NCBI GenBank assembly: GCA_008501835.1
Contig: QQUB01000793.1
Location: forward strand, 1-19,446
Length of the DNA stretch: 19,446 bases
Direction of reading: 5' to 3'
From: Bacteroidota bacterium
GTDB taxonomy: Bacteria; Bacteroidota; Bacteroidia; Chitinophagales; Saprospiraceae
Shown here: positions 1 through 6,546 of the stretch, piece after piece
How positions within the stretch are numbered: position 1 is the stretch's first letter
How the letters are laid out: every line of letters starts with the position of its first letter
Translations under genes and position numbers: made by a program
The notes under the pieces: generated by a model
The model's input: only the letters and a program-made list of their open reading frames with translations
The model's database searches: none
Told to the model about the DNA's origin: nothing

Positions 1-340
1 TTGTTTCAAAACTATTACGTCCGAAGCCTGCGGACAACCGCTCTGTAACACCAAAGTCCGCCCCTATCCTAACCATTGCACCGTCCAGTCCGAATAATTC
101 CTGTATGCCTCCACTGACAAAACCAAACCGGTGGGATATTTTAAGGTCCATAACCCCCGGAGCAGTATTTTCCAATGAATGCATATTGATGACCCTGTTG
201 GTCTTAAAACTGGCCGTAGCATATTCGGTCACAGGCTCTTCTGCACCAAGAAGTGACAGAAGATCCTCCTCATCTTCCTGAGAAAAAAGACCGGTAGGGA
301 TCAATAAGAGCAAAAACAAAAATCGAGGCAACTTACTCAT
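1..340 (-). CDS. DUF5777-family outer-membrane beta-barrel protein (3' end cut by window edge)
   Basis: Reading from the ATG at 340 toward 1, about 113 codons are visible and the frame stays open to the window edge. The N terminus, MSKLPRFLFLLLLIPTGLFS followed by QED, is a signal peptide. An acidic stretch follows, and then a segment containing YATASFKTNRVINMHSLEN, LKISHRFGFVSGG, ELFGLDGAMVRIGADFGVT and ERLSAGFGRNSFE. I recognise this pattern as the DUF5777 beta-barrel family of Bacteroidota, which is commonly found with YceI and cytochrome c genes. It probably sits in the outer membrane; the transported or bound substrate is unknown. It lies 10 nt downstream of the YceI gene and is the last visible member of the redox operon. 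Family assignment is from memory of conserved motifs; the C-terminal part is not visible. Confidence 0.8.
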   Translation of the reverse strand, partial: MSKLPRFLFLLLLIPTGLFSQEDEEDLLSLLGAEEPVTEYATASFKTNRVINMHSLENTAPGVMDLKISHRFGFVSGGIQELFGLDGAMVRIGADFGVTERLSAGFGRNSFET

Positions 341-350
341 TTTGATTGTA

Positions 351-908
351 TTAGGATTTTTTAAACTCAACATAATTACACGAAACGTCTATACGGATCA
401 CTTTGGCGATATTTTCCCGGACAAGCGCTGGGATCTCAATATCAAAATCCGCTATGGTTACTTCAAAGGTTGATTCACCTTTAATAGAATTTCCTGAAAC
501 AACAAAACTTCCTTTTGCTTCAATGGGTTTGGTAACCCCATGTATCGTGATGTTTCCTTTTATATCAGCCGGATAGGTACCGTCCTTCTTGAAATCAATG
601 GCCTCCAGATTGTTAATTTCCCCTTTAAAAACGGCCTTGGGGAATTTTGAGCTTTCCATGTAGTTTTCGTTGAAATGCTCCTGCATGAGTGCTTTTTCAA
701 ACTGAAAAGCTTTGATCAGTACCGCAAACTCCATTCTTCCGGAGCTAACATCAATAATGCTGGTCGCCTTTGAATTATGGGCCTGGATACTTTCTTTTTG
801 GGCCTCTGAATAAAAAGAGATTTTGCCTTCACGCGTAAATATTTTTTGCCCAAACATCATTGGCGTAATCATACCGGCCAACAATAAACTTAAGATTAGT
901 TTCTTCAT
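351..908 (-). CDS. YceI-family periplasmic lipocalin-like protein (copy 1)
   Basis: This is a 185-residue protein if translation starts at the ATG at 908, giving MKKLILSLLLAGMITPMMFG, a clear signal peptide. An in-frame ATG at 926 would add six polar residues and is less likely. Conserved YceI features are present: the N-terminal Ile-Ser-Phe-Tyr-Ser strand, HFNENYMESSKFP in the middle, ITIHGVTKPIEA, and the C-terminal DFDIEIP strand before IAKVIRIDV. YceI proteins are periplasmic lipocalin folds that bind long-chain isoprenoids or quinone-like molecules and are often coded beside cytochromes. Here it lies 29 nt downstream of an OB-fold protein and 10 nt upstream of a DUF5777 barrel, in one operon with two cytochromes. 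A paralogue is at 15362-15913. The ligand is not deducible from sequence. Confidence 0.93.
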   Translation of the reverse strand: MKKLILSLLLAGMITPMMFGQKIFTREGKISFYSEAQKESIQAHNSKATSIIDVSSGRMEFAVLIKAFQFEKALMQEHFNENYMESSKFPKAVFKGEINNLEAIDFKKDGTYPADIKGNITIHGVTKPIEAKGSFVVSGNSIKGESTFEVTIADFDIEIPALVRENIAKVIRIDVSCNYVEFKKS

Positions 909-937
909 TTTTAAATTTGTTTGCATTTTAACTTTTA

Positions 938-1342
938 TTAAACTTCAACACATCTGACCAACACCACATCCATTAGAGAACCCGTACACAATCCTTTAAG
1001 GGTTACCGATTCTCCGATTTTAAAATCAGATTTCCTGCTCTCGGAATATTCGTCCAGCTGACAAATGACTCCAAACATCAAATCTTCCGTTTCAAGCACA
1101 ACGGAAATAATACCATCCTCTTGTTTTACCTCTGAGACTACTCCAGTCACTTCCACAACCTTGTCAAGGTACTTTTCGTTTGCGGCCAGTTCATCGCTTT
1201 CAAAGGCAGAAAACAATTCAGGAGCCTCAATTTTAATATCAGCTTTGGCCTTATTCATGTTTTTATGCGGCTTATTGAATAAATAAAACCCAATAGCACC
1301 GCCAATAAATAAGAGGACAATTACTATTTTTAAAAATTTCAT
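938..1342 (-). CDS. OB-fold (tRNA_anti-like) envelope protein
   Basis: This is a 134-residue protein starting at the ATG at 1342. Residues 4-24 form one hydrophobic N-terminal segment (FLKIVIVLLFIGGAIGFYLF) followed by a Lys-rich stretch, so it is probably anchored in the inner membrane with the rest outside. From about residue 60 the pattern KVVEVTGVVSEV, then GIISVVLETED, MFGVICQLD, FKIGESVTLKGLCTG and VVLVRCVEV is typical of the small OB-fold family tRNA_anti-like found in Bacteroidota envelopes. These proteins are named for a fold shared with tRNA-binding domains, but no nucleic-acid role is implied. Two cysteines near the C terminus (LKGLCTG, VRCVEV) may form a disulfide. It sits between the cytochrome genes and YceI, with gaps of 41 and 29 nt, so it is in the same operon. 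Its role is unknown. Confidence 0.8.
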   Translation of the reverse strand: MKFLKIVIVLLFIGGAIGFYLFNKPHKNMNKAKADIKIEAPELFSAFESDELAANEKYLDKVVEVTGVVSEVKQEDGIISVVLETEDLMFGVICQLDEYSESRKSDFKIGESVTLKGLCTGSLMDVVLVRCVEV

Positions 1343-1383
1343 CTTTAAAGGTTTTGGTTAAAACAGTCCAATGTAAAAAAGTA

Positions 1384-1755
1384 TCAATTATCCGGGGCCC
1401 CGTTTTCAACCCAGGCCTCCATTTTAGAGATGTCGCAATCCGGAAGTTGGGCGGCTCCCTGTGGCATGGGAACAAACCCTGCATCATACCTGACAACGCC
1501 TAATAACTTTCCATTATCAACCAGGGTCTTTACATTATCGTACCCCTCAATATCAACATTACCGCTCAACACATTTCCTGAATGGCAACCATAACACTGA
1601 TCCTGTAAAACAGGCAGGATATCATTTGCATAAGAAACAGCAGTTGTGTCACAGTCATCAGCAGGATATAAAACTTCTTCCACATCGTAATAACAACCAC
1701 TCCAAAACAGGATGCCCAAAACGAAAATAGGAGCGTATTTAAAAGTCATTTTCAT
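1384..1755 (-). CDS. Single-haem c-type cytochrome lipoprotein
   Basis: This 123-residue protein has an N-terminal hydrophobic segment ending in FWSGC, a loose lipobox with Cys21 as the likely lipidated residue, and one CYGCH haem-attachment motif (Cys54, Cys57, His58). Met97 in VPMPQG is the natural candidate for the sixth haem ligand. The protein aligns over nearly its whole mature length with the C-terminal half of the upstream gene. Shared features are YA(N/D)xIxP before the haem motif, CHSG after it, L(L/F)GxVxxDAG(F/Y)VxMPQG, and ExWxExGAxxN at the end. Two further cysteines flanking the domain (Cys35, Cys107) are conserved in the paralogue and may form a disulfide. It resembles the planctomycete-type cytochrome c domains common in Bacteroidota lipoproteins. 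It presumably moves electrons in the envelope; donor and acceptor are unknown. An in-frame ATG two codons in (1749) is an equally good start. Confidence 0.88.
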   Translation of the reverse strand: MKMTFKYAPIFVLGILFWSGCYYDVEEVLYPADDCDTTAVSYANDILPVLQDQCYGCHSGNVLSGNVDIEGYDNVKTLVDNGKLLGVVRYDAGFVPMPQGAAQLPDCDISKMEAWVENGAPDN

Positions 1756-1785
1756 AGAGCCAAATATTTTCTTTTTTTCAATGTT

Positions 1786-2529
1786 CTAATTATTCAATGC
1801 GCCTGCCTCAATCCAGGATTCGATCTGATCTATTTCACATGCAGACAATTGATTCCCTCCTTGCGGCATAGCAACATATCCAGCGTCCCAGTTCACTGCC
1901 CCAAAAAGCTGTCCGCTCAGGGCAACTTCCTGGACACCCGCATGAGTGCTCAGGTCATATCCCCCTCCTGGATTTGCACCGCTATGACAACCAAGACAGT
2001 AAGTCGAAATAATCGGAGTAATTACATCAGCATATCCCACATTGGTAAGGTCACATTCCTCTCCTTCCCAATCACATTCGAGATCCTGCCCTCCCTGAAG
2101 TATCCATGTGGCTATCAGGGTAATCTGTTCACTGGTCAGTGGATTGCCCGGAGCCGGTGGCATGATGTCATCTCCATCTTCAGTGATAACCTCATAAATG
2201 TCCGTTCCTTCCAGATCATATGGCTCGAAATCAGTGGTATTGATCAGATTTTGATAACTATCAAGGATTACACCGCCCTGCTGCCCTGCAGCATTATGAC
2301 ATCCGCTGACTGCACAATTCGAAATAAGCAAGGGTAATACTTCATACTCAAAGTAAACTACTTCAGGATCACATGGAATACCCATCGTATCGATTGGAGG
2401 TTCCACATCCATCGTGTCCACCGGCATGGTAATGTCATCGTCAAAGATGACATCATGTGTACAAGATGTGAGGTCGACCAATAAGAATATTATGGTCGAA
2501 AAGACAAGAGCAGGCAGTATTTTTTGCAT
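1786..2529 (-). CDS. Two-domain c-type cytochrome lipoprotein with a CX4CH haem site
   Basis: This 247-residue protein is counted from the ATG at 2529; a TTG two codons upstream is possible but less likely. The N terminus MQKILPALVFSTIIFLLVDL leads to the lipobox LTSC (Cys23). After a Pro/Asp/Met-rich linker there are two cytochrome-like domains. The first has C-AVSG-CH (Cys72, Cys77, His78), a CX4CH motif, with DIMPPAPG (Met123) as the possible axial Met. The second has CLGCH (Cys178, Cys181, His182) with AMPQGG (Met221). The second domain is the parent or sister of the neighbouring single-haem gene. It is the first gene of the operon, 30 nt upstream of that gene, with a well-formed promoter at 2552-2583. 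It is probably a periplasm- or surface-exposed electron carrier. Diheme status depends on the CX4CH site being loaded. Confidence 0.88.
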   Translation of the reverse strand: MQKILPALVFSTIIFLLVDLTSCTHDVIFDDDITMPVDTMDVEPPIDTMGIPCDPEVVYFEYEVLPLLISNCAVSGCHNAAGQQGGVILDSYQNLINTTDFEPYDLEGTDIYEVITEDGDDIMPPAPGNPLTSEQITLIATWILQGGQDLECDWEGEECDLTNVGYADVITPIISTYCLGCHSGANPGGGYDLSTHAGVQEVALSGQLFGAVNWDAGYVAMPQGGNQLSACEIDQIESWIEAGALNN

Positions 2530-2551
2530 TTTCAACTTTCTGTTTCAGGAA

Positions 2552-2583
2552 CAAAAATAATATCACTCGCATCGTCAAAACAA
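2552..2583 (-). promoter_or_regulatory. Bacteroidota-type promoter of the cytochrome/YceI operon
   Basis: On the minus strand a TATTTTTG element (2559-2552) matches the TAnnTTTG -7 consensus of Bacteroidota. A TTG (2583-2581) lies 21 nt upstream as the -33 element. Transcription would begin around 2545, leaving a leader of roughly 16 nt before the ATG at 2529. It lies between the upstream hairpin at 2616-2662 and the first cytochrome gene. Confidence 0.65.
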
Positions 2584-2591
2584 TTTTTTTG

Positions 2592-2604
2592 ACTGAACCG
2601 GAAA
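2592..2604 (-). promoter_or_regulatory. Candidate activator site, copy at the cytochrome operon
   Basis: On the plus strand the site reads ACTGAACCGGAAA; its AACCGGAA core starts 37 nt from the upstream edge of the -7 element. The same spacing is seen for AACGGGAA at the giant cupredoxin gene (11653) and the YaiO operon (6424). Here 11 of 13 positions match the giant-gene copy. The A-run overlaps the possible U-tract of the upstream terminator, so part of the similarity may have another cause. Binding by the neighbouring LytTR regulator is inferred. Confidence 0.4.
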
Positions 2605-2662
2605 AAAGGACTACTGAATAAGGAGTTTGGTTTTTCCAATCAGAAAAACCAAATCCTCATTC
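2602..2662 (-). terminator. Long hairpin terminator after the glycosyltransferase gene
   Basis: Arms at 2662-2643 and 2636-2616 pair over 20 positions with one bulged base and a 6-nt loop. In the minus-strand RNA the single non-Watson-Crick position is a G-U pair, whereas in the plus-strand RNA it would be an A-C mismatch, which favours minus-strand function. The hairpin begins about 10 nt after the stop codon at 2672. A run of six U (from 2607-2602) follows after 8 nt, a longer gap than in a textbook intrinsic terminator. Confidence 0.6.
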
Positions 2663-2671
2663 AAAAAACAC

Positions 2672-4552
2672 CTAAAAATGAAACCCATAACCAAAAAATA
2701 CAGATTGCATTCCAATGAGGCTCATAGTGGCCAATCCTACCCCAATCAGAATGAGCACAAATGGCACGTAAACCAATGGTTTGATCAATTTATGGTTCCA
2801 CCCTATGTAATGCATCACGGGTAGCAAAATAAAAGCCAGACACAAACCGAAAAAGGAAACCTGGAACATATAAATGCAAACAAGGGCAAAGACAATACCT
2901 GTCAAAATTTCAAAACCCTGTACAGCAAAAGTGTCAGGATGGCTTTTGGTTATGAATTTTTGCCATTCTTCCCTGATCCTCCTGAAAAAACCGGTTGAAC
3001 GACTTTGAGTATTATGCTCTTTTTGTTTTGTATCACCTGTTACCAGGAAGATTGCTTTCCCCGAGATCATATATGTAATGACTCCAATGGAGGAAAGTGG
3101 CCCCAAAGCAGCGTATAAAACGGTGCTGTGAGATAAAAACCGAAATAGTTTCCCGGGTTTGGCTGCCATCGCAAGAATGAAACACAATACCGGTGCAAAA
3201 AAGGTCAACATGGTAATAATGAAAAAATCTGCGGAATAAATGGCTCCAAAATGATCATCCAGAACCATTACCGGAAAACTGAATTCTGATCCTGCCAAGA
3301 CAAAGGTTATATCCCGCTGATGTCCAAAAAAGTAAGGTAGAAGTAAGTTAGCATTTACCATGAAAGTAAAATACAACAAGGTGAGCGGTAGATTCAAAGT
3401 CGGGAAAAGGATATCCAGTTTTTCCGTCCAGGTAATCTTTTTCGCACGGAGCAACCAAGCCATTTTTTTACGGAGGAACTCACTCGTGCCTCTCGTCCAT
3501 TTCATATGGCGGATGCGGAATGCTCTTACGGTATCAGGGAAATCCTCATAACAAATCACATCCTCTACAAATCGGCCGCGGTAACCTCTTTCCCGAATTT
3601 CAATGGCAAACCCGAGATCTTCACTTACGATGTGTGGAAATCCACCAATCTCTTCCCAGCACTTTCGCCTCAATACCGCTCCATGCCCCAGGAACATTAC
3701 AAATCCGTAGTCATTTCTTAACGGTTGATACCATTTCCAGTGAATATCAATTCCAATTCCCAAAGACTCCCCCAGAGGAGTTTTATTTTTTGGATTAGCG
3801 CGATGATTGGCCTGAACAAACCCCACCATCGGATCATATTCCATAACAGGAACGAGCTTGGCTAAAAAATCAGGTGGCAGGATTTCATCCGCATCGGCAA
3901 TGGCAAAATATGGTTCTTCAGTAGCAAATTTCTCCAGACCATGGTTCATATTACCTGCCTTGAACCCTTTCCTGTCCGGCCTTCTCACCACCTGTACCAA
4001 ATCAGAATATTGTTCAGCAAAATCATCCACTTTAGCCATATATTCAGGCGAAGTACTGTCATCAAGAATATAAACGGTGTAATTTGGATAGTCCTGATTT
4101 ACACAGGATAAAACACTTTCTTCCACAAAATCATTATAAGTGGTATATAAAAGTGCAACTGCCGGAGCATCTGTCAGACAGGATTGAGTAAGTGCCTTTT
4201 CGGGCTTTGTAGAGAAGTATTTATGAATCAAAGAGAAAAGCACTACCCCAATATTGTAAAATCCGTAAAGCCAGGCAAAATCAATAAAAAGTATAAAAAC
4301 CATTAGTGCGGTCCAGCTGGCCCAATTATAACTCATCTCCAGCAACTGCAACAATCTTGGCTGAAACCAAAAAATGGAGCCGATCCATGCTGCAAAGACA
4401 CTTATGTACAAATACGGCTTGGGGTTGTAGGACAAAGACTTGGATTTGGAAGTAACTGAATTAAAAGAAGCCGATGCTACGTTATTTTGAAACGAATAAT
4501 CAGAAGCACTCTCAGATGGAGGTATTACTTGTTGTTTAGGTATATTTTGCAT
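2672..4552 (-). CDS. Cellulose-synthase-like family 2 glycosyltransferase, multi-pass membrane protein
   Basis: This protein of about 626 residues polymerises or transfers sugars from nucleotide donors at the inner membrane. I chose the ATG at 4552 because the longer reading from 4648 would overlap the preceding gene and add a 32-residue polar stretch with no family resemblance; the chosen start leaves a 31-nt gap. Two membrane segments (about residues 46-66 and 78-110) precede a GT-A domain from about 130 to 370. That domain has VALLYTTYND, ILDDS (Asp164-Asp165), the metal-binding DADE (Asp220, Asp222), GHGAVLRR, SEDLG (Glu311-Asp312, general base region) and RHMKWTRG in the place of the QxxRW motif. 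At least five more hydrophobic helices follow. No PilZ domain is visible. It is the second gene after a YaiO-type outer-membrane protein, so it probably makes an exported glycan. The product could be a beta-glucan, another exopolysaccharide or a glycolipid. Confidence 0.9.
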   Translation of the reverse strand: MQNIPKQQVIPPSESASDYSFQNNVASASFNSVTSKSKSLSYNPKPYLYISVFAAWIGSIFWFQPRLLQLLEMSYNWASWTALMVFILFIDFAWLYGFYNIGVVLFSLIHKYFSTKPEKALTQSCLTDAPAVALLYTTYNDFVEESVLSCVNQDYPNYTVYILDDSTSPEYMAKVDDFAEQYSDLVQVVRRPDRKGFKAGNMNHGLEKFATEEPYFAIADADEILPPDFLAKLVPVMEYDPMVGFVQANHRANPKNKTPLGESLGIGIDIHWKWYQPLRNDYGFVMFLGHGAVLRRKCWEEIGGFPHIVSEDLGFAIEIRERGYRGRFVEDVICYEDFPDTVRAFRIRHMKWTRGTSEFLRKKMAWLLRAKKITWTEKLDILFPTLNLPLTLLYFTFMVNANLLLPYFFGHQRDITFVLAGSEFSFPVMVLDDHFGAIYSADFFIITMLTFFAPVLCFILAMAAKPGKLFRFLSHSTVLYAALGPLSSIGVITYMISGKAIFLVTGDTKQKEHNTQSRSTGFFRRIREEWQKFITKSHPDTFAVQGFEILTGIVFALVCIYMFQVSFFGLCLAFILLPVMHYIGWNHKLIKPLVYVPFVLILIGVGLATMSLIGMQSVFFGYGFHF

Positions 4553-4583
4553 GATATGTTTGTTTGAGAATTTGAGAGAAAAA

Positions 4584-5969
4584 TTATTTCCTTTCCAGTT
4601 TATACTTGAGTCCTGTTGAAAAAACTCTGGAGCGATTGAACACACCATTCTCCTGGCTCACGGAAATATTGACCCATATTTTTTCAGAAACCGGGAAATG
4701 GGCAAACACATAACCACCGGTAATTTTGTTATTTAACCCCTCTCCGGAAATATTGGGAATACCGTAGAAGCCGCCGACAGAAAGTTCAATCCCTTTCGGG
4801 TGCCTGAATTTTCCGGAAAGCATAAATCTGTGCTGAGGGTTTGGGCTGTTACCATCCCTGGCATAGAAGTAGACAGGTTCGGCTGAAAAATATTTTGAAA
4901 CAGGAATATAAAGGCTGGTATACCCTACCCATTCAGGAGCAATATTTGATCTTACCCCTGAAAAGCCTCCTACTTTGATATTTACAGCGTTGGAAAAGAA
5001 AAAAACCTGTTCTAGCCTTGCCGTTGCCTGAGCTGGTCCCTCTGGAAAAAACCTGTTGCCCAGTTCAATTTTGGTTAAGGTCTTATCCGTCCAGACAGCT
5101 GTCCCCCCTAAAAGGACACCGGGCACTTGCTTTTGCCGGTTTATCATATCCAGATTATCCAAAGAAAGGGTGTTATCATAGCGTCCGTAAATTGTATATT
5201 GAGGGGCAAAATTCCAGGCGACCTGGAAAGATCTTATCCCATATTTTTCAACGCCCCCAACGGCTGAATAACCTGCGCTTAAGTCAAATTCGAAAACTGA
5301 AATTTCAGATCTGGAATCCTCTATGAGTTTTTTAACTGACTCATTTTCCGGATCAATTTCCAGTGCCCTTTTGAAGTGTTTCCTGGCATTTCTGTGCTCA
5401 TTCAGCATTAACAGGGCCTTGCCCTGGCCAACTAAAAATTCCGATTGTTGCGGGAAATCTAACACGAGTTGTCCGTAAAGCTGTTCTGCAGTTTTTGCCT
5501 CCTTTTTAATTAGGAAATAATGGGCAAGACCCTTTCTCGCTTCCACTGAACCATTGTGAAGTTTTAATACTTTCGAAAATGTTGCTACCGGATCTCCGGA
5601 ACCGGACCAGGATTCTGCATACCCTTTGCCTACAAGTGCCTCAACATTTTCAGGTTCGACATTCAAAACAGCATCAAACTCTTTTATCCCGGCCTGGTAT
5701 TTTTTCCACCATGAAAAATTATGAGCTCTCAGTAACCTCGCCTCCGTAAAATCGGGGTAAGCATCCAGTATATCTGAAAGTTTCGCTTCTGCCACTTCAT
5801 GATTTCCTGATGTTGCCATTTTCCTTACCTCAGCAAGGTCTACCTGCTGCGCCATTAATGGCTGGAAAATGGTTATGATTAAAAGAATCAATAATCCTTT
5901 ACTAAAGATTTGCCAGCTGACATTTGACAGGTTGGTATTACCTTTTGCAACTGAAAGAATTCTCTTCAT
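4584..5969 (-). CDS. TPR-containing YaiO-family outer-membrane beta-barrel protein
   Basis: This is a 461-residue protein starting at the ATG at 5969. A hydrophobic segment at residues 23-40 ending in PLMA-QQ is a signal peptide with an unusually long polar N-region. Residues 45-220 hold TPR-like helical pairs, for example EAKLSDILDAYPDFTEARLLRA, KEFDAVLNVEPENVEALVGKG, and ARKHFKRALEIDPENESVKKL (each quoted in part). The C-terminal half (about 225-461) is rich in alternating aromatic strands and ends in SRVFSTGLKYKLERK, as in the YaiO outer-membrane family. Such TPR-plus-barrel proteins resemble export proteins of exopolysaccharide systems. Coding beside a cellulose-synthase-like transferase (31 nt downstream) suggests that the pair makes and exports one glycan. 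The promoter appears to lie about 400 nt upstream. Confidence 0.85.
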   Translation of the reverse strand: MKRILSVAKGNTNLSNVSWQIFSKGLLILLIITIFQPLMAQQVDLAEVRKMATSGNHEVAEAKLSDILDAYPDFTEARLLRAHNFSWWKKYQAGIKEFDAVLNVEPENVEALVGKGYAESWSGSGDPVATFSKVLKLHNGSVEARKGLAHYFLIKKEAKTAEQLYGQLVLDFPQQSEFLVGQGKALLMLNEHRNARKHFKRALEIDPENESVKKLIEDSRSEISVFEFDLSAGYSAVGGVEKYGIRSFQVAWNFAPQYTIYGRYDNTLSLDNLDMINRQKQVPGVLLGGTAVWTDKTLTKIELGNRFFPEGPAQATARLEQVFFFSNAVNIKVGGFSGVRSNIAPEWVGYTSLYIPVSKYFSAEPVYFYARDGNSPNPQHRFMLSGKFRHPKGIELSVGGFYGIPNISGEGLNNKITGGYVFAHFPVSEKIWVNISVSQENGVFNRSRVFSTGLKYKLERK

Positions 5970-6069
5970 GATAAATTTTTTTACATAGATCAGCTAGTAC
6001 CGAAAACCTTTCTTTCTTCGGTGAAAATGATCCATTGGATGAATAAAAATCCAGTTGACAACCTAAAAG

Positions 6070-6104
6070 GGAAACCACCCCAATAAGGGGGCGGGGTGAT
6101 TTCC
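6070..6104 (-). promoter_or_regulatory. Inverted repeat in the YaiO operon leader
   Basis: GGAAACCACCCC (6070-6081) pairs with GGGGTGATTTCC (6093-6104) around an 11-nt loop. On the minus-strand RNA all 12 positions pair, one as G-U. The hairpin ends in a CCCUUUU-like tail about 100 nt before the start codon. It could be an attenuator, a stabilising leader hairpin or a relic of a small mobile repeat; the sequence does not decide. Confidence 0.4.
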
Positions 6105-6284
6105 TTGACCGTTAGTAGCCAGGGATCTGGTTCGCCTGCTATATATTCCCAGATATGACTACTGACAGCATGTAGCGAGTGGTTGATTGAACTGTATGTG
6201 CTCTTAATTTGAAAACAGAAGGAACCCCCGTCCTTCATTATTTTGTGGCAGCGATCCTGAGAAGATATTTTTTCAGGTTAATGG

Positions 6285-6368
6285 AGATCTCAAAACCAAA
6301 TTGTTAGCAGGCAGGGCAATTAGGTAATAATTTAAGATCTCAAAAGTTGTTGGCAAGCAGTTTAATTG
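6285..6368. repeat. Imperfect tandem direct repeat, about 40 bp, 50-bp period
   Basis: AGATCTCAAAA followed by TTGTT-A-GCAGGCAG at 6285 recurs as AGATCTCAAAAG followed by TTGTT-G-GCAAGCAG at 6335. The first copy has a 4-nt insertion and both end in an AATT run. It looks like an old tandem duplication inside the YaiO leader. Confidence 0.5.
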
Positions 6369-6379
6369 CTTTCTTGATA

Positions 6380-6413
6380 CAAATTTATGCTGTGTATTAC
6401 AGTCAGGAAACAA
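6380..6413 (-). promoter_or_regulatory. Bacteroidota-type promoter of the YaiO/glycosyltransferase operon
   Basis: The minus strand carries TAAATTTG (6387-6380), a perfect TAnnTTTG -7 element. A TTTTTG run ending at 6411 gives a -33 TTG (6413-6411) with a 23-nt spacer. No comparable element is visible closer to the start codon at 5969, so the transcript would begin near 6373. Confidence 0.55.
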
Positions 6414-6423
6414 AAACTGACCC

Positions 6424-6432
6424 AACGGGAAT
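6424..6432 (-). promoter_or_regulatory. Candidate activator site, copy at the YaiO operon
   Basis: AACGGGAAT on the plus strand is identical to the middle site of the giant-gene promoter (11653-11661). Both are followed by a base and ATT, and both lie exactly 37 nt from the upstream edge of their -7 elements. Scanning by eye I found no other exact copy in this orientation. Confidence 0.5.
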
Positions 6433-6480
6433 AATTGCCAGCTCAAATGGACATAAAATTTAAAATGGAATTATCCGGAA

Positions 6481-6517
6481 TAAAAAAAGCCCACACCAAC
6501 ATTAAGCAGGTGCAGGC
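6481..6517 (-). terminator. Intrinsic terminator of the giant cupredoxin gene
   Basis: On the minus strand GCCTGCACC (6517-6509) pairs with GGTGTGGGC (6497-6489) in a nine-pair stem with two G-U pairs and an 11-nt loop. A run of seven T (6488-6482) follows at once. It lies 30 nt after the stop codon at 6547. Confidence 0.8.
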
Positions 6518-6546
6518 CAATAATAGGAAAGCTTGCCAACTTTATC

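Larger units (their letters stand above)
5970..6379 (-). other. Gene-free leader of the YaiO/glycosyltransferase operon
   Basis: If the promoter at 6380-6413 is used, this is a 5' leader of about 400 nt, very long beside the 16-20 nt leaders inferred for the two other units. I see no convincing gene. It holds a 12-bp inverted repeat (6070-6081 with 6093-6104), a second weaker hairpin at 5999-6022, and an imperfect direct repeat at 6285 and 6335. An open frame at 5990-6238 has no signal peptide or family resemblance and is treated as chance. Confidence 0.5.

Noticed and set aside
4553..4648. A 32-residue N-terminal extension of the glycosyltransferase
   Set aside because: It would overlap the preceding gene by 65 nt and its composition is unlike the family; the ATG at 4552 gives a short gap and a normal N terminus.
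5990..6238. An open frame of 82 codons on the minus strand in the gap between the YaiO gene and the giant gene
   Set aside because: It has no signal peptide, domain pattern or believable start context, and part of it runs through the 12-bp inverted repeat. It more likely reflects chance in an untranslated leader.
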